From assembly GCF_017876755.1 (NCBI RefSeq), contig NZ_JAGIOO010000001.1, positions 8,107,786-8,171,785 on the forward strand: a stretch of 64,000 nucleotides of DNA, read 5' to 3'. This document shows positions 1 to 8,900 of the stretch, piece by piece (within the stretch, counting starts at the first letter, position 1; the number at the start of each line of letters is the position of its first letter). The stretch comes from Crossiella equi. Lineage in GTDB: Bacteria; Actinomycetota; Actinomycetes; Mycobacteriales; Pseudonocardiaceae. The notes below the pieces were generated by a model, which saw only the letters and a list, made by a program, of their open reading frames with translations, had not been told where the DNA came from and searched no databases. The translations under genes were made by a program, and so were the position numbers.

Positions 1-114
1 CGCTTGCCCGCCCGGCGACAGCGGGGCTGCGGGTGAGGGCAAGGAGTTCCCGAGCACACCGCCGCGGGGCGGGGCGGCGGGGGCAGCCCCCGCGTCCGGT
101 TCGGCAGTGCTCAT
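1..114 (-). CDS. N-terminal fragment of an unidentified protein, cut by the window edge
   Basis: Reading leftwards from an ATG at 112-114, the frame stays open to the window edge (38 codons). The peptide is rich in Pro, Ala and Gly (it begins MSTAEPDAGAAPAAPPRGG) and looks like a disordered N-terminal extension. A GAGGAGCC ribosome site lies 6-7 bases before the ATG. The gene starts 24 bases after the stop of the polyprenyl synthase on the same strand, so the two probably form an operon. Proline-rich N-termini are common in some bacterial terpene cyclases, but nothing here identifies the family. Confidence 0.5.
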   Translation of the reverse strand, partial: MSTAEPDAGAAPAAPPRGGVLGNSLPSPAAPLSPGGQA

Positions 115-138
115 CGGTCTGGCTCCTCGGCTTCTCGG

Positions 139-1179
139 TCAGTGGTCGCGGCGGGTGATCAGGTTGGCCAGCGTCAGCAGCTGCGAGGCCGCCACCGGTT
201 CCCGGGCGCCCTTCTCCAGACAGGCCACCGCGGCCGCGACCTGCCTGCTCGCCTCCCGCTGCGTCCACCGCTTGCCGCCCGCGGACTCCACCAGCGCGGC
301 CATCTCCTCGACCTCGGCCTGCCCGAGCGGTTCCGGGCGGGAGTAGAAGTCCGCCAGGGCCTCCGACTGCCACGTCCCGGCCGCCAGGGCGGCCACGACG
401 GGCAGGGACTTCTTGCGGTTCACCAGGTCCTGGCCACACGGCTTGCCAGTCTGGGCAGTGGCCCCCCAGATGCCCAGCAGGTCGTCCACAAGCTGGAACG
501 CCAGGCCCAGGTGTTCACCGAACTGGCGCAACGCCTGCACCTGATCGTGGTCCCCGCCACCGGCGAGAGCACCCAGCGCACACGCCCCGGCCAGCAGGGC
601 ACCCGTCTTGCCCGCCACCATGGCCAGGCACTCGTCCAGGGAGACGGTGTCGCGCTCCTCGAAGGCCAGGTCCGCGCCCTGGCCCTCACAGAGGGCGAGC
701 ACGTAGTCGTTGAGCCAGGCCACCGCGGTGCCGGCGGTCGGCCCGCCGTCGCGCGCCAGCACCTGGGAGGCCAGGCCCAGCATGGCATCGCCGAACAGGA
801 TCGCGTTGGCGGTGCCGAACACCGTCCACGCGGTCGGCCGGTGGCGGCGCAGCCGGTCGCCGTCCATCACGTCGTCGTGCACCAGCGAGAAGTTGTGCAC
901 CAGCTCCACCGCCACGGCCGCGGGCACCGCGTCCTCGGCGCGCCCGCCGACCGTGCGCGCCGACAGCAGCACCAGCGCGGGGCGGATCCACTTGCCCGGG
1001 TTGGCCTCGGAGGGCTCACCCTCGCGGTCCCACCAGCCCAGGTGGTAGCCGGTGCCCAGGCGCATCGACGGCGGCAGCGTGTCCACCGCCGAACGGAGGG
1101 CGGGTTCGGTCAGCGACCTGCTCCAGGACAGGAGGTCCTCGGCGGAACGTTCCCCGGTCACCGCTGCGGTCACGGTCAT
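139..1179 (-). CDS. Polyprenyl diphosphate synthase (trans-isoprenyl, IspA/IdsA type)
   Basis: This is a soluble 346-residue enzyme that condenses isopentenyl diphosphate with an allylic diphosphate. The first Asp-rich motif is DDVMD (residues 102-106) and the second is DDLLG (232-236); a GKTGAL segment near 190 fits helix F of the family. Phe at position -5 and Ser at -4 before the first motif resemble archaeal-type GGPP synthases, so a C20 product is possible, although product length cannot be fixed from sequence. The start is ATG 1179, with GGAG six bases upstream; an in-frame GTG at 1191 is less well placed. It sits in front of the truncated left-edge gene and in the same region as a terpene synthase, so it probably supplies prenyl substrate for specialised metabolism. 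Confidence 0.9.
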   Translation of the reverse strand: MTVTAAVTGERSAEDLLSWSRSLTEPALRSAVDTLPPSMRLGTGYHLGWWDREGEPSEANPGKWIRPALVLLSARTVGGRAEDAVPAAVAVELVHNFSLVHDDVMDGDRLRRHRPTAWTVFGTANAILFGDAMLGLASQVLARDGGPTAGTAVAWLNDYVLALCEGQGADLAFEERDTVSLDECLAMVAGKTGALLAGACALGALAGGGDHDQVQALRQFGEHLGLAFQLVDDLLGIWGATAQTGKPCGQDLVNRKKSLPVVAALAAGTWQSEALADFYSRPEPLGQAEVEEMAALVESAGGKRWTQREASRQVAAAVACLEKGAREPVAASQLLTLANLITRRDH

Positions 1180-1656
1180 GTGTGACTCCACTCCCCGTGG
1201 TCAGAGATCCCAACGCCCGACCACGGAACGTGATCGGGTGGTGACAACCGTCATGGCAGGAGGGGTGCCGAAACATCGGCCGAACCACGTAGCCACTACC
1301 CACTTTCCGTCAGGCGGGTTTAACGATCTTTCCGATTGGCCAGTGCGTATCGTGAGTGCTGCGCCACCCGTTCGGCGGTACCCGGAGTTCGGTTGTCGGC
1401 AATTACGAGACAAGCTCTCGGCGGAAGTGACCGAGAAGAGTCGCGGTCGCCCTTTCGGGTAAGTTTGCTTTTGGATTTGCGATTCTCGGTAAGGGTGAAA
1501 CGCCCTTTCCGGCTTCGATGAACGTTGTGTTCAATTTATGTGTCAACCAGACGTTCTCCTGGGCGTTTGTCGTGTAGTGACACTTCCGGTTAGGGTCGGC
1601 TACCCCGTATCACGGGTATGTATGTGGTTCAGGTCTGGGGCTCCGGAGGTCCACTG
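1180..1656. promoter_or_regulatory. Divergent intergenic region between prenyl synthase and LuxR regulator
   Basis: This stretch of about 475 bases contains no convincing gene; it is less GC-rich than its flanks, notably at 1460-1560. Just before the plus-strand regulator lies an imperfect inverted repeat, TACCC at 1601-1605 and GGGTA at 1614-1618, nested with CCCGT/ACGGG. It could be an operator for the adjacent regulator. No clear -35/-10 pair is assigned. Confidence 0.35.
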
Positions 1657-3951
1657 GTGTTAGGAATGCTGCCCGCCGAGGTCACCAGCTTCGTCGGGCG
1701 GAGGCAGGAACTCACCGCCATTCGCCAACTCATGGCCAGCACCCGGTTGCTCACCCTCACCGGGCCCGGCGGGGTGGGCAAAACCAGGCTCGTGGTGCGC
1801 GCCGCCGAGCAGATGAGCCGCGCCTACCCCGACGGCGTGCACTTCGTCGGCCTGGACGCGCTCCGCCACGGTGACCTGCTGCCCGCGACCATCGGGGCCG
1901 CCCTCCAGATACCCGACACCGCCGCGGACACCGACGCCCAGCTGGTGGAGTTCCTGCGGGACAAGCACCTGCTGCTCGTGCTCGACAACTGCGAGCACGT
2001 CATCGACGACACCGCGCACCTGGTGGGCCGGATCCTGGCCGGGGCGCCGCACGTGCGGGTGCTGGCCACCAGCCGCCAGGTGCTCGACATCGAGGGCGAG
2101 CAGGCCATGGTGGTCCCGCCGCTGGCCGTGCCCAGGGTCGGCACCCGCCGCGAGGCCGCCAAGCTCGACGCGATGACCCTGTTCACCGACCGGGCCGCCG
2201 ACTCGGTGCGCGGCTTCACCCTGGACGCGGACAACTGGAGCTTCGCGCTGCGCATCTGCGCCAAGCTCGACGGCATGCCGCTGGCGATCGAGCTGGCCGT
2301 GGCCTGGCTGCGCACGCTGTCCATCCAGGAGCTGGCCGACGAGCTGGACCAGGGGCTGAACCTGCTGGACAAGGGCGGCCGCAACGTGCGCGCCCGGCAG
2401 AAGACCCTGCGCGCGACCATCCAGTGGAGCTACGAGCTGGCCTCCTACGAGGAGCAGCTGCTGTGGGCCCGGCTGTCGGTGTTCAGCGACGGCGCCACCC
2501 TGGAGGCCATCGAGGCGGTCTGCGCGGGCGATGTCATCCACCCCGATGACGTGCTCGGCATCCTGGCCTCCCTGGTGGACAAGTCGATAGTGCAACGGGA
2601 CGACCAGTTCGCCGCGCCGCGTTTCCGCATGCTGGAGGCGGTCCGCCAGTTCGGGGCGAGCAGGCTGGCCGCCAGCAAGCACCGCGTCGAGCTGGGGCGG
2701 CGGCACCGCGACTTCTACCTGGGCATGGCCCGGGGCGCCGAGGCCGACTGGTACGGCGGGCGGGACCAGGGCGCGGTGTACCAGCGGCTGCGCGGCGAGC
2801 ACGCGAACCTGCGCCTGGCCCTGGAGTTCTGCCTGGCCAACCCCGGCGAGTCCGCGGTGGGCCTGGAGCTGGTCACGCGGCTGCACGTGTACTGGATGAA
2901 CTGCGGGCACTACGGCGAGGGCCGCCGCTGGTTCAACGAGGTGCTGGCCGTGGAACGCGAACCGAGCCCTACCCGGGCCAAGGCGCTCAGCGTCTGCGGC
3001 TACCTCAACAACGCCCTCGGCGACAGCGGCACCGCGCGGGAGCAGAGCCGGGCCGCGCTGGCCTGGGCCGTGCGCAGCGGGCACGTCGGCGAGCAGGGCC
3101 GGGTGCGGGTGGTGCTCGGCGGCGCGGCCCTGCTGGACGGCGACCTCCGGGCGGGCGCCCGGCTGTGCGGGAGCGCGCGGGCCTACCTGGAGGCCGCGGG
3201 CGAGTGGTCGTGGTCGCTGACCGCGGAGGCCGTGCTGCTGATGAGCATGGCCTTCGGCGGTGACTCGCATGGGGTGATGACCAGGGCGAAGGCCGCGCTC
3301 GCGGAGGCCGAGCGCCTCGGCCAGGAGTGGTGCTGCATCCACATCCGCTACGCCCTCGCGCTCGCCCAGCACACGGCGGGGCGGCACGACTCGGCCACCA
3401 AGTCCGCGCTCACCGGCGTGCACGCGGCGCGGAAGTTCAACGACGTGCTCGGCGTGTGCATGCACGTGGAGCTGCTCGCCTGGATCGCCGAGGCCTCCGG
3501 CCGGGCCAAGCAGGCCGCGCAGCTGCTCGGCCTGGTGGAGCGGCTCTGGCCGCTGCTGGGCGGCAAGGCCATGCTGGGCTCGCAGACCTGGGTCGAGCCG
3601 CACGACGAGTGCGCCGCGCGCACCCGGGCGGCGCTGGGTGCCGAGGCCTACCAGAGCGCCTACGCGCGCGGCATGGCCAACGGCCAGGACTTCGCCCAGG
3701 CGGTGTCCTTCGTGCTGGACGAGCGGCGGACCAGCCCGGGCGTCGGCCGGGAACGCCAGCAGCTGACCAAGCGGGAGTGGCAGGTGGCCGAGCTCATCGC
3801 GAAGGGCATGACCAACAAGGAGATCGCCGCCCAGTTGGTCGTGGCCACGCGCACCGCCGAGACCCACGTGGACCACGTGCTGGCCAAGCTCGGGTTCACC
3901 TCGCGGAGCCAGATCGCGACCTGGGTGGCGGAGAACCCCCGCACCGGCTAG
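1657..3951 (+). CDS. LuxR-family transcriptional regulator with N-terminal ATPase (COG3903 type)
   Basis: This large cytoplasmic regulator (764 residues) has an N-terminal NB-ARC/STAND ATPase, a helical TPR-like middle and a C-terminal LuxR helix-turn-helix. The Walker A motif GPGGVGKT is at about 36-43 and Walker B (LLLVLDNCE) at about 105-113. The last 65 residues carry the LuxR signature (LTKREWQVAELIAKGMTNKE and a TAETHVDHVLAKLGF stretch). The start is GTG 1657, with CGGAGGT 6-7 bases upstream; this also matches the N-terminus of its paralog at 3958-6240. The two paralogs converge with 6 bases between their stops. The inducing ligand is unknown. The location suggests control of the adjacent isoprenoid genes. 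Confidence 0.85.
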   Translation: MLGMLPAEVTSFVGRRQELTAIRQLMASTRLLTLTGPGGVGKTRLVVRAAEQMSRAYPDGVHFVGLDALRHGDLLPATIGAALQIPDTAADTDAQLVEFLRDKHLLLVLDNCEHVIDDTAHLVGRILAGAPHVRVLATSRQVLDIEGEQAMVVPPLAVPRVGTRREAAKLDAMTLFTDRAADSVRGFTLDADNWSFALRICAKLDGMPLAIELAVAWLRTLSIQELADELDQGLNLLDKGGRNVRARQKTLRATIQWSYELASYEEQLLWARLSVFSDGATLEAIEAVCAGDVIHPDDVLGILASLVDKSIVQRDDQFAAPRFRMLEAVRQFGASRLAASKHRVELGRRHRDFYLGMARGAEADWYGGRDQGAVYQRLRGEHANLRLALEFCLANPGESAVGLELVTRLHVYWMNCGHYGEGRRWFNEVLAVEREPSPTRAKALSVCGYLNNALGDSGTAREQSRAALAWAVRSGHVGEQGRVRVVLGGAALLDGDLRAGARLCGSARAYLEAAGEWSWSLTAEAVLLMSMAFGGDSHGVMTRAKAALAEAERLGQEWCCIHIRYALALAQHTAGRHDSATKSALTGVHAARKFNDVLGVCMHVELLAWIAEASGRAKQAAQLLGLVERLWPLLGGKAMLGSQTWVEPHDECAARTRAALGAEAYQSAYARGMANGQDFAQAVSFVLDERRTSPGVGRERQQLTKREWQVAELIAKGMTNKEIAAQLVVATRTAETHVDHVLAKLGFTSRSQIATWVAENPRTG

Positions 3952-3957
3952 GACCGG

Positions 3958-6240
3958 TCACCGGCGCTGTTCGGTGATCCAGGCGGCCAGCCGGGCGCGG
4001 GAGTTGAAGCCCAGCTTGTTCAGCACGTTGTTGACGTGGGTCTCCGCGGTGCGGGGCGCGATGTTGAGCCGTTCGGCGATGTTGCGGTTGGACAGCCCCG
4101 CCGCCACCAGCTCGGCGACCTGCTGCTCCCGCCTGCTCAGCGGAGCGGGCTCGGCCTGCGCCTCGTGCCGGGGCGCCCCCTCGCCGAGCACGTGCGCCAC
4201 CGCGTCAGCCAGCCTGCTGGCCGCCTGGGTGCCGCGCAGGAAGGCGTTCTCGTAGGCGGTGTCGCCGAGCTTGGCGCGCAGCTGCTGCTCGCAGGCCGCG
4301 TGCCGCACCGCCCACGGGGTGAACTGGTAGGCCTTGACCGACCCGGCGGCGGGCCAGACGGTCTGCGAGATGCCCAGCAGCTCGGCCGCGAGCCCGGGGT
4401 TGCCCGTGGAGTCCGCGAGCCAGGCGCGCAGGTCCAGCAGCATGCCCGCGGCGAGCAGGTCGTTCAGCGAGCGCACCACGCCCAGGCCCGCGTCCAGCTC
4501 GGTGCGGGCCCGGGTGTGGTCGCCCTGGATCCAGGCGGTCAGCGCGGCCGAGTAGTGCACGTACGAGCTGGCCCAGTGCTCGCCGTGCTCGGCGCAGATC
4601 CGCCGGGCCTGCTCGGTGAAGGCGGCCGCGTGCTGGAACTCGCCCCGGAAGGTGCTCACGATCGAGCGCAGCGCCATGGACAGGGCGAGGAAGGTGGCGT
4701 TGCCCGCCAGCTCGAACCGGGCCACGGCCTCGTCGCACAGGCTGCCCGAGCGCTCGAACTCGCTGGCCTGCAAGGCGTCCGTGCCCCGGATCAGCAGCAC
4801 GTGGGCCAGGACCTCGTCGTCCTCGTTGACCCTGGCCCAGTCCTCGGCCTCCTGGGCCAGCGGCCGGGCCTGCTCCGGCCTGCCCATGATCACCGCCACG
4901 TGCGCCTTGGCCCACAGCGCCTGCGCCCGGTGCCTGCTCGGCGCGGGGTTGGCGGTCAGCGCCAGGTGCAGCCAGCGGGTGGCCTCGCCGAGCACCCCGC
5001 AGCCCAGCCAGTAGTAGGTCATCGACGCGGCCAGCTCCAGCCCGGCCGCCGGGTTCTCCCCGTCCAGGCTGAAGGTGAGCGCGGTGTGCAGGTTGTCGTG
5101 CTCCCTGGTCAGCAGCGTGCTCACCGGGACCTGGCGGCGGCCGGAGAGCCAGTCGTGGGCGGCGGTGCGGGCCAGGCCGAGGTAGTGCTCGGCGTGGCGG
5201 CGGCGGATCCGCCGGGACTCCCCGGCGGCGTTGAGCTTGAGCTGCCCGAACTGCCGCAGCGTGCGCAGCAGCCGGAACCGCGCGGCGGACTGGCCGATCT
5301 CGCTGGTCAGCACGGACTTGTCCACCAGGTGCGCGAGCAGGTCGATCAGCTCGTGCTGGGCGATCTCCTCGCCCTCGTACAGCGCGGCGACCGCCGCCAG
5401 GTCGAAGTCGCCGGGGAAGACCGACAGGCGTTCCCACAGCAGCCGTTCCTCCGTCGAGCAGAGCGCGTAGCTCCAGTCGATCGTGGCGTAGAGCGTCTGC
5501 TGGCGGGTCGGCGCGCCCCGGTTGCCCCGGCTCAGCAGCTGGAAGGTGCGGTCCAGCCGGCGCAGGATCTCGTTGAGCGGCAACGTGCGCAGCCACACCG
5601 TGGCCGCCTCGATGGCCAGCGGGATGCCGTCCAGGGTCTGGCAGACGCGCACCACGTCCTCGGTGGTCGGGCGGTCGAGCACGAAGCCCGGCATCACCGC
5701 GAGCGCGCGGTCGGCGAACAGCCGCACGGCGGGCTGGCCGCGCGCGGCGGTCCAGTCCTCGTCGTGCCCGACCGCCAGCGGTGCCACCGGGAGCAGCTGT
5801 TCGCCGAACACACCGAGCGTGTGCCGGGAGGTGACCAGGACGCGGACGCCGGGGGAGGTGCTGAGCACGGTGCCGACCAGGTCACCGACCGCCTCCGCCA
5901 GGTGTTCGACGTTGTCCAGTACCAACAACAGGTTCGCCGTGCGCAGGTACACCACGACCTGGCGCAGCGGTTCCTCCGAGCCGTCGCTGAGCCCGAGCGC
6001 CGCGTTGACCGCCGCCAGCAGCAGTTCCGGCCGCCGGACCGCGGAAAGGTCCACGAACTGCACGCCGTCGGCGAAACCCCGGGCCATCTCCCGCGCGGCC
6101 CGCACCGCGAGCCTGCTTTTGCCGACCCCGCCGGGGCCGGTCAGCGTGACGAGCCTGCCGGCGCCCAGGAGGGCGCGGGTGTCGTTGAGCTCCTGTGCAC
6201 GGCCGACAAAGCTCGTGGACTCCGCAGGCAGCCTCGCCAT
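3958..6240 (-). CDS. LuxR-family transcriptional regulator with N-terminal ATPase, paralog
   Basis: At 760 residues it has the same architecture as the neighbouring regulator: an FVGR-containing N-terminus, Walker A GPGGVGKS at 35-42, Walker B LLLVLDNVEH near 105-114, a long alpha-helical repeat region and a C-terminal LuxR HTH (LSRREQQVAELVAAGLSNRN, then TAETHVNNVLNKLGF). The ATG at 6240 has a GGGAGGT ribosome site about 9 bases upstream. It is divergent from the terpene synthase across 196 bases that hold repeated elements, so the terpene gene is its most obvious target. Two such regulators tail to tail suggest a local gene duplication with inversion. Confidence 0.85.
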   Translation of the reverse strand: MARLPAESTSFVGRAQELNDTRALLGAGRLVTLTGPGGVGKSRLAVRAAREMARGFADGVQFVDLSAVRRPELLLAAVNAALGLSDGSEEPLRQVVVYLRTANLLLVLDNVEHLAEAVGDLVGTVLSTSPGVRVLVTSRHTLGVFGEQLLPVAPLAVGHDEDWTAARGQPAVRLFADRALAVMPGFVLDRPTTEDVVRVCQTLDGIPLAIEAATVWLRTLPLNEILRRLDRTFQLLSRGNRGAPTRQQTLYATIDWSYALCSTEERLLWERLSVFPGDFDLAAVAALYEGEEIAQHELIDLLAHLVDKSVLTSEIGQSAARFRLLRTLRQFGQLKLNAAGESRRIRRRHAEHYLGLARTAAHDWLSGRRQVPVSTLLTREHDNLHTALTFSLDGENPAAGLELAASMTYYWLGCGVLGEATRWLHLALTANPAPSRHRAQALWAKAHVAVIMGRPEQARPLAQEAEDWARVNEDDEVLAHVLLIRGTDALQASEFERSGSLCDEAVARFELAGNATFLALSMALRSIVSTFRGEFQHAAAFTEQARRICAEHGEHWASSYVHYSAALTAWIQGDHTRARTELDAGLGVVRSLNDLLAAGMLLDLRAWLADSTGNPGLAAELLGISQTVWPAAGSVKAYQFTPWAVRHAACEQQLRAKLGDTAYENAFLRGTQAASRLADAVAHVLGEGAPRHEAQAEPAPLSRREQQVAELVAAGLSNRNIAERLNIAPRTAETHVNNVLNKLGFNSRARLAAWITEQRR

Positions 6241-6319
6241 TACCCGTACACCTCCCGCGTCCCGTGCAGTTTACGCAATTCCGCGACGCGCCTGTGAGGG
6301 CTGACCGTCGGGTCGACAA

Positions 6320-6364
6320 CCGGTACGTGAGTTTACCGGCGGCTAAATACGTAGCCGGTACGTG
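6320..6364. promoter_or_regulatory. Direct and inverted repeats in the regulator/terpene synthase intergenic region
   Basis: The 10-mer CCGGTACGTG occurs twice, at 6320-6329 and 6355-6364, exactly 35 bases apart. Between and overlapping them is an inverted repeat, ACCGGC (6335-6340) and GCCGGT (6354-6359). The sites lie between the divergent starts of the LuxR-type regulator and the terpene synthase, as expected for operator sites controlling one or both. Which protein binds is inference. Confidence 0.5.
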
Positions 6365-6436
6365 GATCGCCCGATGCCGTATGCCACAGCCCCGACGACG
6401 CTGTGAACCGCGCTGAAGGAGGCGATTGCGATTTCG

Positions 6437-7363
6437 TTGCATCCGTTGGACATCTGGTGCCCATTCAGTTCGCGGCAGGGAGTGCACGCCCCGGTGGAGG
6501 ATGTCGAAAGGCAGCTCTTCGCCTGGGCCGACGACCTGGGACTGCTCCCCGGCAGCGCTCTCGCGGAGCGGTTCCGGCAGGCGCGGTTCGGCCAGTTCGC
6601 GTCCCTGGTCTACCCCGATGCCGAGGACCTGCTCATCTACGCGAAGTGGCTGGCGTGGCTGTTCGTCGTAGACGACCAGTTCGACGAGAACCGCGCGCCG
6701 GACCACGGCGGGATCGCGCACGGCGTACGCCAGTTCCTGCCACCCCCGGGCAGCCCCGTGGCCGCCCCCCGGGACCCCGCCTCCGCCGCCCTGGTGGACA
6801 TGTGGCCGGAGCTGGCCGCGCCGATGCCGCCGCCGTTGCAGGAGCGCTTCCGGGAGCACACCGACGTCTACGCGCGTTCCTACGCCACCGAGCTGGCGAA
6901 CGCGCGCACCGGCCGGGCCCCGGGCCTGGGCCCCTACATCGACCTCCGCCGGGCCAGCGGCGCGGTGGAGACCTGCGTCGACCTCCTCGAACGGCGCCCG
7001 GCCGCCTACCTGCCGCCGGAACGGGCCCTGTCCGAGAACCTGTTGGCACTGCGCGAGGCGGCCAACGACATCATCTGCTGGAGCAACGACGTGATGTCCC
7101 TGGCCAAGGAGGTCCAGCACGGCGAGCTCAACAACCTGGTCGCCGTTCTCCGCGACTCCACGGGCCTGGGCTGGCAGGCCGCCCTGGAGGTGGCCACCGA
7201 GATGGTCGGTGCCCGCACCCGGGAGTTCGAACGGCTCAAGTCCGAGCTGGTGCCCCCCGGCGACCCGCTGGGCTTCGGCGCCTTCGTGGAGGGCACCGAG
7301 CTGTGGATCGCGGGCAGCCTGGACTGGCACCGGAGCTCACCGAGGTACGCGGCCGCCCCGTGA
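6437..7363 (+). CDS. Class I terpene synthase (sesqui- or diterpene cyclase)
   Basis: This Mg-dependent terpene cyclase of about 308 residues ionises a prenyl diphosphate. It has the aspartate-rich motif DDQFDE (79-84), the NSE triad NDVMSLAKE (217-225), a diphosphate-sensor Arg in DLRR (171-172) and the C-terminal Arg-Tyr pair (303-304). All active-site landmarks are present, so it should be active; the product cannot be predicted. The start is uncertain. There is no ATG or GTG near the strong AGGAGG (6417-6422). TTG 6437 lies 14 bases downstream, while an in-frame ATT at 6431 has ideal 8-base spacing. The gene is divergent from a LuxR-ATPase regulator, with repeats in between. Confidence 0.88.
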   Translation: MHPLDIWCPFSSRQGVHAPVEDVERQLFAWADDLGLLPGSALAERFRQARFGQFASLVYPDAEDLLIYAKWLAWLFVVDDQFDENRAPDHGGIAHGVRQFLPPPGSPVAAPRDPASAALVDMWPELAAPMPPPLQERFREHTDVYARSYATELANARTGRAPGLGPYIDLRRASGAVETCVDLLERRPAAYLPPERALSENLLALREAANDIICWSNDVMSLAKEVQHGELNNLVAVLRDSTGLGWQAALEVATEMVGARTREFERLKSELVPPGDPLGFGAFVEGTELWIAGSLDWHRSSPRYAAAP

Positions 7364-7392
7364 CGTGCCCCGGCCCGGCCGGGGACGTCTCC

Positions 7393-7786
7393 TCAGCCGG
7401 GCCGGTGCGCCCTCACGGAGCCACCGGAGGCCGGGGCCGGGTCCTCGGCCGTGAGCTCAGGCAGCGGCGCGGTGGCCAGCTGGCGAGCCTCGGCCAGGGG
7501 GATGCCGAGCAGGCACAGCAGCTGTTCGGCGAGCTGGTCGAAGGCGGTCTCCTCGGCGAAGTCCGGGTCGGTCAGGGACAGGTGCAGCGTCCCCAGCAGC
7601 GCACCGGCCACCGCGGCCACCGCCAGTTTCGGGCTGGCGACGTGGAAACGTCCCGCCTCGACGCCCGCGGTGATGTCGCGCAGGGCCCGGGGCACCAGGC
7701 CGCTGCCGGAGTCCAGACAGGCCACGCCCTGCCGCACCATGACCTGCGCGATCTGGGGCCGTCGGCTGGCCAGGCGGCTGGCCAGC
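7393..7786 (-). pseudogene. C-terminal remnant of a TetR-family regulator
   Basis: The minus strand reads as a helical ligand-binding half of a TetR regulator (RRPQIAQVMVRQGVACLDSG, then AVAAVAGALLGTLHLSLTDP) and ends at a normal stop at 7393-7395. No N-terminal HTH precedes it. Immediately upstream, the sequence switches to the tail of an unrelated gene read on the opposite strand. The DNA-binding half has therefore been lost, probably by deletion or rearrangement. Confidence 0.55.
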
Positions 7787-7972
7787 CGCACCGACCGGAT
7801 GGGTGCGATCGCCCCGGGCATGACCGCGGACTTCCTCCTGCTGGACTCCGACCCGCTGGCCGACGTGCGCAACCTCGCCTCGATCGGCGCGGTCGTGCGG
7901 GCAGGCCACTTCCTGCCGCACCAGGAGATCGACTCGGTGGTGGAACAGCTGCCGGTCGCCGCCCAGCCCTGA
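7787..7972 (+). pseudogene. C-terminal remnant of an imidazolonepropionase-like amidohydrolase
   Basis: On the plus strand, about 60 codons encode the typical C-terminus of metal-dependent amidohydrolases (GAIAPGMTADFLLLDSDPLA, then VVRAGHFL) and end in TGA at 7970-7972. The catalytic barrel is absent: the frame upstream runs into antisense of the TetR remnant. Two unrelated gene ends are thus joined near 7787, which looks like the scar of a deletion. Confidence 0.6.
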
Positions 7973-7976
7973 CCGC

Positions 7977-8900
7977 TCACCCGTGCAGCGCCGCCCGCAG
8001 GTGCCCGGCCACCGCCTCGAAGGCCAGCGCGGTGACCGGAGCCGGGCCCAGGTGCAGGAACCCGTGGTCCACCCCGGTGTAGTGCGCACGCCGCACCGCC
8101 ACCCCGGCGGCGGCCAGCCCGTCGGCCAGGTGCTCGTTCTCCGCGGTCATGGTGTCGAACTCGGCGGTGAGCACGAGCGTGGGCGGGAACCCGGCGAAGG
8201 CGTCCAGCACCGGCGAGGCCAGCGGCTCGGCCCGCCGCGAGGCGTCGGCGAAGTAGGTGCCGTACATCAGCCGCACCAGCCACGGCGGCACCGCCGGGTT
8301 CCGGCGCGCCGAGGTCCGCCCATCCAGCCCCAACGTCATGTCCAACGCCCCGTACACGCTGACCAGCGCCCGCGGCAGCGCGTGCCCGGCGGTCCGGGCC
8401 TGCTGGCAGAGGTTGACCGCGAACTTGGCCCCCGAGCTGATCCCGCCCGCGGCCACCCGCGACCCGTCCCACCCCTGTTCGGCCCCGTGCGCGGCCACCC
8501 AGGTGTAGACGTCGTAGGCCTGCTCCTCGGCCACCGGGTACCGGACCTCCGGCGCGGTCCCGTAGTCGACGCTGATGACCACGGCCCCGGCCCGGTGCGC
8601 CAGGTACCGGCACAGGTGCTCGTCCTGCTCGGGCACACGCACGATGAAGGCGCCACCGTGGAACTGCAGGTGCACCGGCGGCGGCGCGGCCCGCACCGGC
8701 GGCCGGTGCACCAGGCACCGCACCGGCCCGTGCCGCGTGGGCACCAGGATCTCGGCGGGCCCGAGCCCAGGCGGCGCGAGCGCGGCCACCTCTGCCGGGA
8801 TCCGTTCGGCGAACGGGAAGGCCAGGCGAAGCAGACGCGCGCCCAACCGGGCGGCGAGTCCTATGTGGACGGTGGCGGGACCGGAGTCGGGCAAGCTCAT
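7977..8900 (-). CDS. Alpha/beta hydrolase, hormone-sensitive-lipase (HSL) family esterase
   Basis: This 307-residue hydrolase shows the HSL oxyanion-hole motif HGG (81-83), the nucleophile elbow GISSG with Ser155, an acid residue in the EFDTM segment and the catalytic His in DHGFLH. It is expected to hydrolyse short carboxyl esters in the cytoplasm; there is no signal peptide. The start is ATG 8900, preceded by GGAGGA with 6-base spacing. Its stop lies 4 bases beyond the amidohydrolase remnant. The natural substrate is unknown. Confidence 0.85.
   Translation of the reverse strand: MSLPDSGPATVHIGLAARLGARLLRLAFPFAERIPAEVAALAPPGLGPAEILVPTRHGPVRCLVHRPPVRAAPPPVHLQFHGGAFIVRVPEQDEHLCRYLAHRAGAVVISVDYGTAPEVRYPVAEEQAYDVYTWVAAHGAEQGWDGSRVAAGGISSGAKFAVNLCQQARTAGHALPRALVSVYGALDMTLGLDGRTSARRNPAVPPWLVRLMYGTYFADASRRAEPLASPVLDAFAGFPPTLVLTAEFDTMTAENEHLADGLAAAGVAVRRAHYTGVDHGFLHLGPAPVTALAFEAVAGHLRAALHG

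Noticed and set aside
1660-6297. Long frames antisense to the two LuxR-ATPase regulators
   Set aside because: Mirror frames of high-GC coding DNA; the sense strands carry Walker motifs and the HTH.
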